From Otatea glauca (taxonomy: Eukaryota; Streptophyta; Magnoliopsida; Poales; Poaceae), in NCBI GenBank assembly GCA_036346275.1, contig CM070730.1:10664309-10728308 (forward strand): 64,000 nt of DNA, read 5' to 3'. A program made the position numbers and the translations under genes. Position 1 is the first letter of the stretch, and every line of letters starts with the position of its first letter. This document shows positions 22,501 through 32,998 of this stretch, in pieces. The notes below the pieces were generated by a model. It was not told where the DNA came from. It worked only from the letters and a program-made list of their open reading frames with translations, and did not search any database.

Positions 22501-25043
22501 TCGCGACTCGCGACCCAAATGTCACGCCACGCAGGCCCAAAGTGTTACATTTTGACTGTTGATGCATTCTATATCTTCAATGAATTTCGCAAATTACTAC
22601 GGTTCTACTCCTTTAGAGGGCTGGTTCTGAATGCTGAACCTGAGAGCATCAACTCGATTACAACAATGCATGGGTCTATGTAGATCTAGTAGAGTAGGCT
22701 GGAAGCAGATCCGTTCACAGGATGCGACACACCAAGGTACAGGCTATACGGATAGTATTTGCTCGTGATCAGACAAGGACAGCGGAACATTTCGAGGCAG
22801 TTTCCAAGATTTCGTCAAGACCACAACTTTTTATAATGTGCCCAGATCCCAAAAGGACGATCGCCAGGCCTCCAAATCTCAAATCCGTGGCCCTATACGT
22901 AATATGTTGGATGTGCCAACTGCCAAGTCACAAAAATAGCTACAGATTTATTTGTCTTTGGTTTCTGACAGAGGTCGAACTGAAACCTTATCTCAAGTTT
23001 TTGTTCTCAAAAGGTGGGAATAGAACATCGCACTACTGTTCCTTGAAAGCATGCAGAAAATTCTCCGAAGCTCCCATAATAGTCAGGTACTCAAGTGAGT
23101 TACAACTTTCAAAAGAACATATCGTCATAGCATAGCAAAAATCGACTTAAATTGTATTGCATCAACAAAACTGTAACCTAGGTGCTTTGAATATATCCAG
23201 GGTGACATAGAACTCAGAAATTTCACAGAAGTTTTGAAAGAAACATAGCAATTATTTTAAAACTCCATAGTTATTGTATCATCGTTTATCTCTCTGACTC
23301 TTTGTGTACTGCTTCCGATGCCCATTAAATTAGTAGTACTGTACCATACAAGTTTTCCCAACAGCTGAACGGCAGCATGATGGAGTACCCTGCCACAGGC
23401 AGTTGCTGTGGCAGACGACCAAAATATGCTCGCCTTCAGTACCAAGAAGCACGGAAGTAAAGTAGACTCAAAGAATAAGTAGCAAGCACGCGCCATGGCC
23501 GCGCCGCGCTGTAAGCTGCCAAGGAAACACGATAAGAATCCCGTAGCCATTTCTTATCGCAAGGTCAAAACCCAAAAGGTGAGTGAGTACACGGACACAG
23601 CATCACAAAGCATCAGGGTATGCAGCACCCGGCTGCTGCTCTGCCAGACTAAAGCAGAAGCAACGAACATACCAGCCCCACTCGTACGCAAGTAGCAGCA
23701 GATGTTTCTGTTCAAACTATGCTACTCGATCATGGGCACAAGGCTATAAAAATTTCACCTTTTATCTCTGAAGAAGGAACAGAAAACGTTCGCTGTTCGG
23801 CAATTTACAAGGTATTCGTTGGCACAGGCCTATGAAATGTCACTCTGAAGAAGGAACAGAAAACATTCACTGTTCAGCAAGTTTACAAGATCTTCGTATG
23901 AATGGATCGACCAGTCGAATCAAAGCAAGAACGTCGCGAGTACTGCTGCTGCTGCTGCCGTAGGTGACAAGCTGTGGTTAGTTTGGAATTGATAAACCTA
24001 GGACGAGCGGAATTTATTGGCCATGAGGCCTCATAAGTGAGGCACAGTGATGTGAACCCAGACAGCTACGCAATGCAGAGCCGAGGATGGGTGTTACTAG
24101 GAATTAGTGTCAACTGTCAAGTAGTTGCACGAGTACGAAACGTTTTCAATGGAAAAGAGAAAGGCCAGCAAAAAATAGCTCTGAACGCTATTCAACTGAA
24201 CGATGAGATCGAACAAACTTTCACGAGGGAAAAAAACGAAAAGATGCAGTAAAGGAGGAGCTGAAATGATACGACATCCCAGGGTTCCGATCCTTTGTAC
24301 TAGCACTCAGATGTCTAGCGTGCAGACGTTAAGTGTGAGTCGCCTGACTGAAATGTAACCTGAATGCTACTCAAGTTTATTAGAAGACATCGAGCATGTC
24401 CTAAAGGCAGAAAGTGTGTGTAAACTGACTGCATTCTGAATCCCAACTAATTTAAGCAGACATTAGGCATGTACTGAAAAAGTGGCATATCGGAGCAGCA
24501 ATAGTAATCACTAAACGAACTTGTATAATTGTTCTTTGAAGCAGACATTAAGCATGTACTGAAAAAGTGGCATATCGGAGCAGAAATATTAATCACTAAA
24601 CGAACTTGTACTATTGTTCTGAATCAAGCCATTGACAAACGAACGAACTGGGAACTATCGCAAGATAACGTTTCACAGATGTCAGAATGCAATATCAGGT
24701 TTATACCGAACCGGGCTAGATATTAACACATACGCAAAATCATAAATATAAATTTACAAATCGAATCAAACTAGAGACAAATAAATTACCGATGATTAGA
24801 TAAACAGTAACTCTTTGAAAATGTTAAGAACACCAATCTCTGAATCTGATGACCTTTGTACAACACTAAAAATCACAAATAACTCCCTTTTACCGAAGCC
24901 AAAACTAAAACAAAGATAAATAGCTTTCTTTGTACTCATCATCGAGCAGCAACTTTGATTCTGCGAGGTTATTTTTGACACACTGTTCTTGATCGCCTTT
25001 ACACAACCTCCATTTGTTTCCAAATGTACATTTCCTTTTTTGA
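22501..25043. other. Gene-free spacer with two local duplications
   Basis: No exon is supported; a 137-codon frame at 22722-23135 has no recognisable similarity. Two imperfect direct duplications are visible: 23767-23819 against 23844-23897, and 24456-24538 against 24539-24624. The last part probably holds the 3' UTR of the minus-strand gene that ends at 25044. Confidence 0.5.
24456..24624. repeat. 83-bp tandem duplication
   Basis: Two adjacent copies start AAGCAGACATTA and share CATGTACTGAAAAAGTGGCA and AATCACTAAACGAACTTGTA, with only a few substitutions between them. Confidence 0.9.
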
Positions 25044-26468
25044 CTATATTATTTCATTTGAATCTATAATTCCTTCTTCCCTCTTGCCATAATCTAGGTA
25101 CACCCTACATTGGATCACCGTCCCACCGAGCCGGAAGCCTGGCACCACCGTGAACCTGACCTTTGGCCGCACCGTCGTCTTCCCGAGCTCCTTGATCCCT
25201 AAAAATCCCTTTGACCGCACAATGTTCTCCATGTACACCGATGAGTACTCGGTGCCCCGGCCAACCTGGAATATGCCGACCACTGGGTCATACGCCCAGG
25301 CCAACCTGTGGAGTGTCCATATCGAGCTTGCCATTGCAATGAAGTGCTCATAGAGTGGACCGGCCGCACCCATCACCGGCAATGCCCCGCAGTCTGAATT
25401 CCCAAACAGGGAGGACTCAATGCCGGGATGGATGAGCTGTTTGTACTTCCGGTCGCAAAATTGGGCGAATTTGCAGTTCGGGCTTGAATTCATGAGCTCC
25501 ATGGGGTCTGCATCTGAATGCTCAATGAATTGCTGCAACGACTCATTCCTGCGAATTGCGAGCTCGATTCCTTCAGGCGTCTCGGTGTCACGTGTGCAAC
25601 CGAATTGGTAGGAATCGAAGCCATCGAACATGGATAGGCAGACACGGGAGAGGAGAGCGTAGCGGCAGTGACCATGCTTGGAGTAGGAAACACCGGGGTA
25701 GGCAGCTGCTGCAGCAGCGGCCAGGTCCCATCCAGCACATCGGAGGAGATCGGCGAGAGCGCGGGTGAAGCGGTGGGCGACACGGAGCGCGTCGCGGAGG
25801 ACGGAGTCGAAGACGCCAGCGGATAGCATGGCGCCGACGGCGTCGCAGCCGCCCGAACCCGGCGGCGGCGCGAGGGCGCGGTCGAGCCGCGCGGCGAGCC
25901 GCGCGTTCCCATCCTCCAGCGCAGCGTGCTCCCGGCGCAGAGCGGCGGCCGCGGCGTCCTTGGCGTCGAGCGCGGCCTGGAGGCGATTCACCACTGCGTC
26001 GAACGACCGCAGCAGCGCTTGGTTCTCGCGCACCTGGGCCTCGAGGTGCCCTGTGAGGGACCCGTCCAGCGGGCCCCTCGCGAGCCACTTCAGCTCGGAA
26101 AGCCGCCGGAGGTGCGACACCGCGGCGGCGTCCGCGGCCGCCGCCGCCTCCGGCAGGAACGGCGAGTGCGCGGCCTGCAGGTGCAGGTACGCCGCCTGGA
26201 ACGACGATGCGGTCGCGAGCGCCGCCGCCACAGCGGCCTCCCCGGACCCCTCCCCCTCCCCGCCGCTAGGGTTAGGATTCTGCGGGTCGGGCTTGAGCAC
26301 GACCACCCGCTGGCCAGCGAGCACGCCACCCTCCGCCGCCGCAGCAGGCGCAGCAACGTCGTCAGCGTCCTCGTCCTCGTCCTCCTCGGCGAAGAACTCG
26401 ATGGTCTTGGTCTTGAACGCGAGCGCGAACTTCTGGAGCATGGCTGCGCCGATCCGCGAGCGCTCCAA
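25044..26468 (-). CDS. DUF641 protein, GIL1 / IRK-interacting-protein type
   Basis: Intronless frame of 474 aa. Relatives include Arabidopsis GIL1 (gravitropism in the light), IRKI (binds the receptor kinase IRK) and UNE1. Their biochemistry is unclear; they are viewed as cytoplasmic or plasma-membrane-linked signalling adaptors. An acidic segment (EEDEDEDADD) is at about 28-37. The DUF641 core at about 80-215 has SSFQAAYLHLQAAHSPF and HLRRLSELKWLARG, followed by an Ala-rich probable coiled coil. The C-terminal half has FDGFDSYQFGC, FAQFCDRKYKQLIHPG and the family-typical end TVVPGFRLGGTVIQCRVYL. Start chosen as the first ATG (MERSRIGAAM); the next Met, residue 10 (MLQKFALAFK), is an equally good start. 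The 5' half is very GC-rich and the 3' half less so, a gradient common in grass genes. Which member it is orthologous to needs a tree. Confidence 0.85.
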   Translation of the reverse strand: MERSRIGAAMLQKFALAFKTKTIEFFAEEDEDEDADDVAAPAAAAEGGVLAGQRVVVLKPDPQNPNPSGGEGEGSGEAAVAAALATASSFQAAYLHLQAAHSPFLPEAAAAADAAAVSHLRRLSELKWLARGPLDGSLTGHLEAQVRENQALLRSFDAVVNRLQAALDAKDAAAAALRREHAALEDGNARLAARLDRALAPPPGSGGCDAVGAMLSAGVFDSVLRDALRVAHRFTRALADLLRCAGWDLAAAAAAAYPGVSYSKHGHCRYALLSRVCLSMFDGFDSYQFGCTRDTETPEGIELAIRRNESLQQFIEHSDADPMELMNSSPNCKFAQFCDRKYKQLIHPGIESSLFGNSDCGALPVMGAAGPLYEHFIAMASSIWTLHRLAWAYDPVVGIFQVGRGTEYSSVYMENIVRSKGFLGIKELGKTTVRPKVRFTVVPGFRLGGTVIQCRVYLDYGKREEGIIDSNEII

Positions 26469-26469
26469 G

Positions 26470-28320
26470 CCCCGAAAAGTTTCCGCCGCCGGCGAGGGCG
26501 GGTGGTCGCCCGTGAGAATTGCGGAGTTGGAGGCGGGGATTCGTGGGAGAGGAAGCGGAGTGCGGGAGGAGGGGAGTGGAGGTTAGCGCTGGGGAGGAGG
26601 AGGATGCAGCGACAGGGGAGAGAAGCGGGGTATCTGAATGGGAGAGCAGAACTGTCCCCGTCGAGAGAAGGGGAGAAAAGACCTGTGCAGTTCCTACTGG
26701 AAGTGTGGAACTCAGCTATGTGCCGATGTCAAGATCGATTCAGATAATGAATCAGGGTGTGTTCAGTCGGTGAGACGAAGTTTAAGGACTTTTTTTTGTT
26801 TTGGATTATCTAAAAACTGATTCTAGATTGTGGGTGTAGGAAGCCGATTCTCTAAAAGCTTAAATCCAAAAACACATATGAAATGGATTGTGGATTCTAG
26901 TGTATAGGGGTGGACTCGATCGTGAGAATCGATTCCTAGAATCGGGCTGTTTTTTTTTATTCTACTTTTAAGACCAGGATCTAGAATCAAAAGCGAAAAC
27001 AAACAGGCCTAAATGAGATTGTATGGTTCGGTACAATTTGGTTTTATTGTTTTGAGTGAATGAAATAGTTCAGCATCTATAGGGAATATTTATCAAATTT
27101 GTATCTCACCATTCAGAATGAGATGATTTCATTCAAGCAACCAAACACATGGATAACTTTTTTTCTTAAAACATCTCATATATATACCACTTGGTACAAA
27201 CAACCAAACACACCTTAAGGGACAGCTTATACAACAGTATTACTACAGTATCAAAGTCATACATTATTTTTAAACAGTATTCTCCATACTCAGTGGCCTC
27301 TAATGTTGCAGCGGACTGCATTGAATCTCAATTTGTAATTTCTAGGGAGGGTTGGTGTTTGTTATAAGAGATGCTTCTTCGCTCGTGATGGTTTTGATTT
27401 TGTTACTACTAGAGTACTACTGGTACAGCTCTGCAACTAGCTACTTTAGAAAAGCAGAGGAAGGTGGTTATAGACTTATAGGCCCTGTTTGGTATAGCTC
27501 CAGATTCCAGCTCCACCTCAGAGCTGGAGCTTGTAGGCTAAAATAAAGTGAATTAAGTTTATATTTTTAGTCTAAAATGTAAACAAGATGACCCACCTAA
27601 ACACTCTTAATGTACCCACAGCTCCAGCTCCATAAATTTTTGAAGCTATAAATACCCTGCTCCACTAACTCCACGAATTTTGGTGGAACTGGAGCTATCC
27701 CAAACAGGCCCATAGTTTACTAATGTGGTAGATTGTTTCTGTGAAATCCCATTGCTTGGTATGTTCTGAAAAATTAAGTATTGCCGTGAAAATTGAGTTG
27801 TTTTCATGCCAAGCTTGCGTTCTAAACAGGTTCAAGGTGTGTAGGATTGAGGTTTTCTTTTGGTTTTCAGTGGACTTTGTGGGTACCTTTCAAGACTTGT
27901 CCTGAATCTCTCAAAGTGGTATTGCTCTAGTTGCAATTGTCTGTACAGACTGAGGTACCTATCTACGCTAAAAAGATATAAACATGTATAGACTGAGGCG
28001 ATTTGATCAAGTTTGTTTTGCCTAGTTTCAATTCATGTTTATTGGCAAAATAAACTCATACTGCAGTAAAATAGCTATTTTTTGGGTTAAATTCATAAGC
28101 TTAATCCCCCTTCATCTGGTAAATCAAGCCTAGATATCAATTAGAGTTGTTCAGACATCCTCCTTTGAAGTTTGTCCAATTTACAAGAGTTGTTGAAACA
28201 TCCCTCCTCCATGAGTTTGTCAAGTTTATAAGTAGACGATAAGTACACCATTTAGGATCAATTATGACATGAAAATGTCAGTTCGAGTTGTCGCAAAATG
28301 AAGCCTCTTACACATACAAA
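26470..28320. other. Upstream spacer of the DUF641 gene, MITE-rich
   Basis: A GC-rich leader for the minus-strand gene reaches about 26700. Two MITE-like segments follow: 26755-27010 (GTGTTCAGTC at one edge, AAACAAACAGGCC at the other) and 27005-27215, which ends AACCAAACACACCTTA. A hAT-like MITE lies at 27482-27711. No coding sequence is supported. Confidence 0.5.
27482..27711. mobile_element. hAT-like MITE (family F), copy 1
   Basis: Starts GGCCCTGTTTGGTATAGCTC and ends GAGCTATCCCAAACAGGCCC, a clear inverted repeat. The related copy at 53636-53852 is in reverse orientation. The interior has GGAGCT-rich flanks and an AT-rich centre, with no coding capacity. Confidence 0.8.
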
Positions 28321-28326
28321 TGTTAA

Positions 28327-28466
28327 GAGATGCTTCAATATTTTTCTTGTTGACAATTGCATAAATATTAAAGTATGAATGAACGGTAGATGGTGATTAC
28401 TTACCCTTTCGTTTGCTTCAAAATTTATATAACTTGTATTAGGAGGGAAAGCATTGAAGCAGTGCT
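28327..28466. mobile_element. MITE family E, copy 1
   Basis: About 140 bases with ends AGATGCTTCAATA and TTGAAGCAGTGCTC. The interior AAATATTAAAGTATGAATGA and CTTGTATTAGGAGGGAA recurs at 34774-34910, 41126-41260 and 50016-50153. Confidence 0.65.
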
Positions 28467-28809
28467 CAAATGTTAAAGTACTTTATTTTTCTTATGCATT
28501 CTGGGGCGTTTCACAGCACGCGAATTGCACATGTGTTGCTGCCTTGGAGTGGACTTTAGAAGCAGCAAACAAGGCAGTGGCCAGGGCAACCAACAATGCC
28601 ACAGTATACCAGAATGGCCCGTCTGGACCCACCTGTCATCCTCCACCAGATCCACGTTTGGAGACTAGGGCAGCAGCTTGGCACTTCTTTAATTCTGTTT
28701 GCTTGGTTTGAAGTGGACTAGTGGCCTGCGCGGCTGCGCCAAGGCGCGCCATTGCCGGGAGAGGCTGGAGAACTAATAATTATTAGATGGGTTTGCCGGT
28801 TACGCCGCA

Positions 28810-29085
28810 CCAGTCGGGATACATCAGATTTCCAGACCTCCAGGAGCCTCTATGTAAAATCACGTAGGGTCTCCTTAAATTTCCGAGACACCAAGGGCTT
28901 GCATGCGTGTAAAATTGCTAGTGCGTGGGGCCTGTTAATAATTTCTCGAAACCCCGAGGGCCTCCTTGTAGAACTACATAGGACCTCTCCGTCAATTCCT
29001 GAAACACAGAGGGCTTTCTGCAAAAGGTTTGGAGGAGGATGGGGACATAATTTCAGAATTTGCGAGGGGCTTTTTGGCAAGAACA
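28810..29085. repeat. Degenerate tandem repeat, about 60-bp unit
   Basis: A loose motif recurs four to five times: AATTYC-(C/T)GAAACACCGAGGGCCT-(C/T)CTTGTAAAA-(C/T)TACATAGGACCTC. Copies are visible around 28830, 28880, 28945 and 28995. It is not coding in any frame I can support. Confidence 0.55.
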
Positions 29086-29109
29086 CCGTGACACGTGGCA
29101 TAGGTGGGA

Positions 29110-29415
29110 GGGCGTCAATCCCATCAGCTTTATATAAGGAAGATATGTTGTATACTTGTATGTACTTCCTAAGATATTTCTTCTTTGTATATAAACTAAA
29201 AAGATATTGAAAATAATTAGATTACTCTTACTTATTATCACTAAGTATTATATTGAATACATACATGTAGGTAATATAAAGTAAAGATAGATATTTATTA
29301 GGGGTGCAGAGAGAATATCACACTACTATTGCATTGGAATATGAAATACACCATATATTTATGGACAACACCATTAATAAAATATGCCTTATAAACTTAG
29401 ACGTAGAGAGCATAA
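29110..29415. mobile_element. MITE family D, copy 2
   Basis: Shares with the YABBY intron copy the segments GATATTGAAAATAATTAGAT, ATTGAATACATACATGTAG, TATTTATTAGGGGTGCAGA and ATATGCCTTATAAACTTAGA. Terminal repeats are poorly kept. Confidence 0.55.
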
Positions 29416-32400
29416 AGATTAACATAAAGCAGATAAGTGCTAAAGTTAGGATATCCTATATCAGTACAAGGCACATCATTTATAACTGATTAGCTTACAT
29501 AGCACCAGTTCATAAGATATATAAGTGCCTACACCACCATAGTAGTTTATAGGACACATAAGCAGCAGGGTAAAATTATAGCGTGCAGCTGGATTACAGA
29601 AATAAAACATTTAGTGCCAACTCCAGATCCAATATTAAGGGTCGCGACTTGTCTTAATTCTTGACACATGGTTCGACATGACAAGACAGTGTTACGGAAT
29701 CAATCGAAAGTAGGGGGGGAGCACCTGAGATGGCAAGTATCATTTTCACGAATAAAATCTCTGTCAATGGAGCTCAATCGTGATCAGTGCATATCGAGAT
29801 GTTGTAACTGTATCTTAATAGCATAAAAAATGGTCATTTCTTCCTTTTCTTTTCTTTTTAAATAGATGCTGAAATTTTGTTTGCGGAAGATGACACTTGA
29901 GTAGGTATTACATCTTTCCCAGCAGCAGCGAAGATTATTTGTCTCGGCCTGCAAATGGAGAGCATATTTCTCCTTCTAGATCCCGTCCACTTGCTCCAAT
30001 GGGTAATGGCACCGATTGTCCCAGTTGTAGAAGCTGAAAGAACACCAAAGCCATTTTGCAGAGGTAGTGGTTGGCAATGGCATCACACTTCTTCACACCT
30101 GTGAATCAATCATTGTTTGGTAGATCAGATATCAGAGATGCACTTCATGCTACTTCTTTTGTGTTGTGCATATGACTTTTGGTGCTTGGTGGGTTACTTT
30201 ATAAGTTAGTTTAGTAATTTCAGTGACAGCCATAATTAGAGAGGCAGAGACAAGCCGTCCACTTGCACGGAGGACTGGATAACACCAAACCCTTTGACTT
30301 GGGATGTCTTCTTTAAGGCAGTCCTGCAGAACGGCAGAGCTTTTTTTATGATACCAAAAGAATAATAAAATTAAACAGAGAATTGCCGTTAGCTGAACAG
30401 TACATCTTGAGGCCGGCAAGTAATTCAGACTTTCAGAGCATCGTTGACACGGACGCGGATCCTCTGCATTATCAGCTGCTACTGTGGCGTGCATCTCCGT
30501 GCATTACTCAGCATCTAAACCGCTCATCAAAAACTGAATAGCGCTGGTTAATTAGGCCTTCTTCAATTAAAAAATTCAGCACAAGACCCCACGACTCCTT
30601 CCTCTCCCACAACGACTCGATTCCTTTTTTTTCCTCGTTTATTTCAAAGTTTGTTATCAAATCATATAACCTAGATGCTTGATGGTATAGATTTTTAAGA
30701 CATCATATATATTAAAAATGACAATATAAATTTGAAGAAAAATATAATTTGAGAAATATAATTAAACTATGAGATTTGATTGAAGAAAATCATTGAGCAT
30801 AATAAGTTATTGGGATTCTTAGAAACATACGTATGCATATATATCTCTACTTAATCTCAAACAATATGTTGATTATGTATGCGACAAATTATCTTATTAT
30901 TTTACATGACATTGGAGTACCTTACTCAAGTATACACCCAGCGGCGAAGCCAGGAGTTTTTTTAGAGCCTGGGCAAATCTAACTAAGACGAGTGTTTGTC
31001 CAGGCAAACATACCCAATCACACCCAATCATGTTGCGTAGAAATCCTCCATTCATATTCTCAATGATCAAGAAAAATAAGTACAAAATCGATACAACTCC
31101 TGCACACATATGAGGTGAGGGCTTCCTTGGTCGTCAGCTCGCTGTGCACAGGACACAAAAGAACCCCAGCTATGTGCCCCATCCGCCGATAGCCCTATGC
31201 CCGATCTGCTCGTCGTGCGCCGAAACACGAGCCTAAACACTCTCGTCGCATGCCCCGCAACCCCCCACCTAAACCCTACCTCCTGGCTCGTGTCTATCTC
31301 GATGGCAAGAAACTAATCAATGGTATCATTTGATACTTCTTCCGATTTGATTGTAAATGAGCTAGGTATGTATGCTCTGTAGATATGCTAGGTTGTTGAC
31401 CTTTAGACTTTAATTGTCAAGCCAACTAGACCATCAAATGATGCACAATCCAATTCATAAAACAGGTCGACAGCTCAATCTTTGTCCCGATGCTACGCAG
31501 ATTCGCCGACCTCTCTTCGTGTTCTTCAGTGGTAGTTGGTCATGAGCTAAACGGAGGACTAGACAAGGTTCCACCGACAAGCTCAAGCGGTTGCCCGGGC
31601 TCGCACAGGAGGTGGCTCCGACACTAAGATGAACCATGAGCGACCTACCTTGAACCTATCTTCCCACACGTTGGTTGCCCCACCAAACCATGTGTTTTCT
31701 ATCTATTCTCGTCATCACAAATGTTTTTTTTTCAACCTCCAACAGCAAGCTCAATTCTTCATCGACCCCTCTCGGTTGTTACCTCTTTCAATGTAATACT
31801 CAACCGTATAGTTATCTTTTACTTCTCTCTAATTATTTCTTAATGTTGACCATTGCGACATCAACACACACACGTGCAACCATCATCGTTCCCTACCGGA
31901 GACACCTATCATGCTCTCTCCGGTGGCCCTAAACCTATTTCTTATGGTCGCACCATCTCTTCTCTGATCCCTGTGCTCTTCTACTTTTGTACATTCATGT
32001 TTCTAATCATACGAATGATGTTATACATATTCGATTTTCTCATCTCCTATGTCGATCACTTCAGCGTTGGTCCTTTCAATGCTATGGCTTCCTTACCAAT
32101 CATGACGATCTCTTATCTTCACTGATGCCGACATGTCTACTTTAGTCGCTGACTAACAATATAGAGAATCTTGTCACCATTGTCAGTTATGATGTGACCC
32201 ACCAACGATGACATGTTCATAACTACCCAATGGTCTCATATCGTTCATAGCTCATTTTCAATGCAAAGATTTCTCTCATCTTTGTCAGGCTTCCCCATAA
32301 TCGAGCTTCTTTGACCATTGATTTCTTCAATAACGCCGACGCTCACTACTCATCGTCACGGTCTTTGGCTTCTTCGACTCCAGCCTTCCTCTTCAACGGC

Positions 32401-32590
32401 TCCGGTGAGCTGTATGACAATGTCTTTGTCGAATGGCTAAGCTAAGTAGTACGACATTGTTTTCCTCGCCTCCATCACCGCGTTGGCTCTTTGCTTCCCT
32501 GTGAATTAATGTCTTCTTGTAGGATAGATCGATTCCATTGCACTCTTGGATGGTCTCCTTCAACACCATTCATGCTATCCACGACTCCAT
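29416..32590. other. Gene-free spacer
   Basis: Mixed sequence with no supported exon. A short AGCGGCGAAGCCAGGAGTTT segment (reading from 30939) resembles fragments found in many grass transposons. Between 31130 and 32600 the base composition is balanced and codon-like, but stops interrupt every frame and I recognise no protein; an old gene fragment or element body is possible. Confidence 0.4.
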
Positions 32591-32604
32591 GTTATAACTT
32601 TTAA

Positions 32605-32998
32605 TTTCAATTGAAATTTCAGTTATTTTTTTATTGGAGTTTATATACAAATCAAATTGCTAATTTTATTTAACATATTCTGAATTTTTTTATTTAAGAG
32701 GCTTACTTTGGAATTAATATAGAATCAATGGCAATTTTTTTTTCTTGAAATTCAATTATTTTTTTGTTGGAATTCGTATACAAATCTAATAGCTAATTTT
32801 TCTTTGGTTTTTATTTCAAATTATTGTTATTTAGGGATTTTACTTTGAAATTTGTATCAAAATCAAATTGCTAATTTTATTTTATTTTTATTCCAAATTT
32901 CAGTTTTCTTTGTTCAAATTCGTATAAAAAAATCCAATTGATAATTTTTATTTAGTGATTTTACTTAGGAATTCATATGAAAATCAATAGAAAACTAT
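32605..32998. repeat. AT-rich degenerate tandem repeat, about 135-bp unit, three copies
   Basis: Three successive copies begin near 32610, 32747 and 32888. Each has AATTTCAGTTATTTTTTT-like, then GGAATTCGTATACAAATC, then AATTGCTAATTTTATT and GGGATTTTACTTTGGAATT segments. Copies have drifted considerably. Confidence 0.65.

Noticed and set aside
25765..26747. Two long plus-strand frames of about 273 codons
   Set aside because: They lie antisense to the GC-rich 5' half of the DUF641 gene; GC-rich coding DNA gives long antisense frames by chance, and the products are Ser/Ala/Arg-rich without family features.
31130..32600. Possible gene between 31130 and 32600
   Set aside because: Balanced composition but stops in every frame, no splice-consistent reading and no family resemblance.
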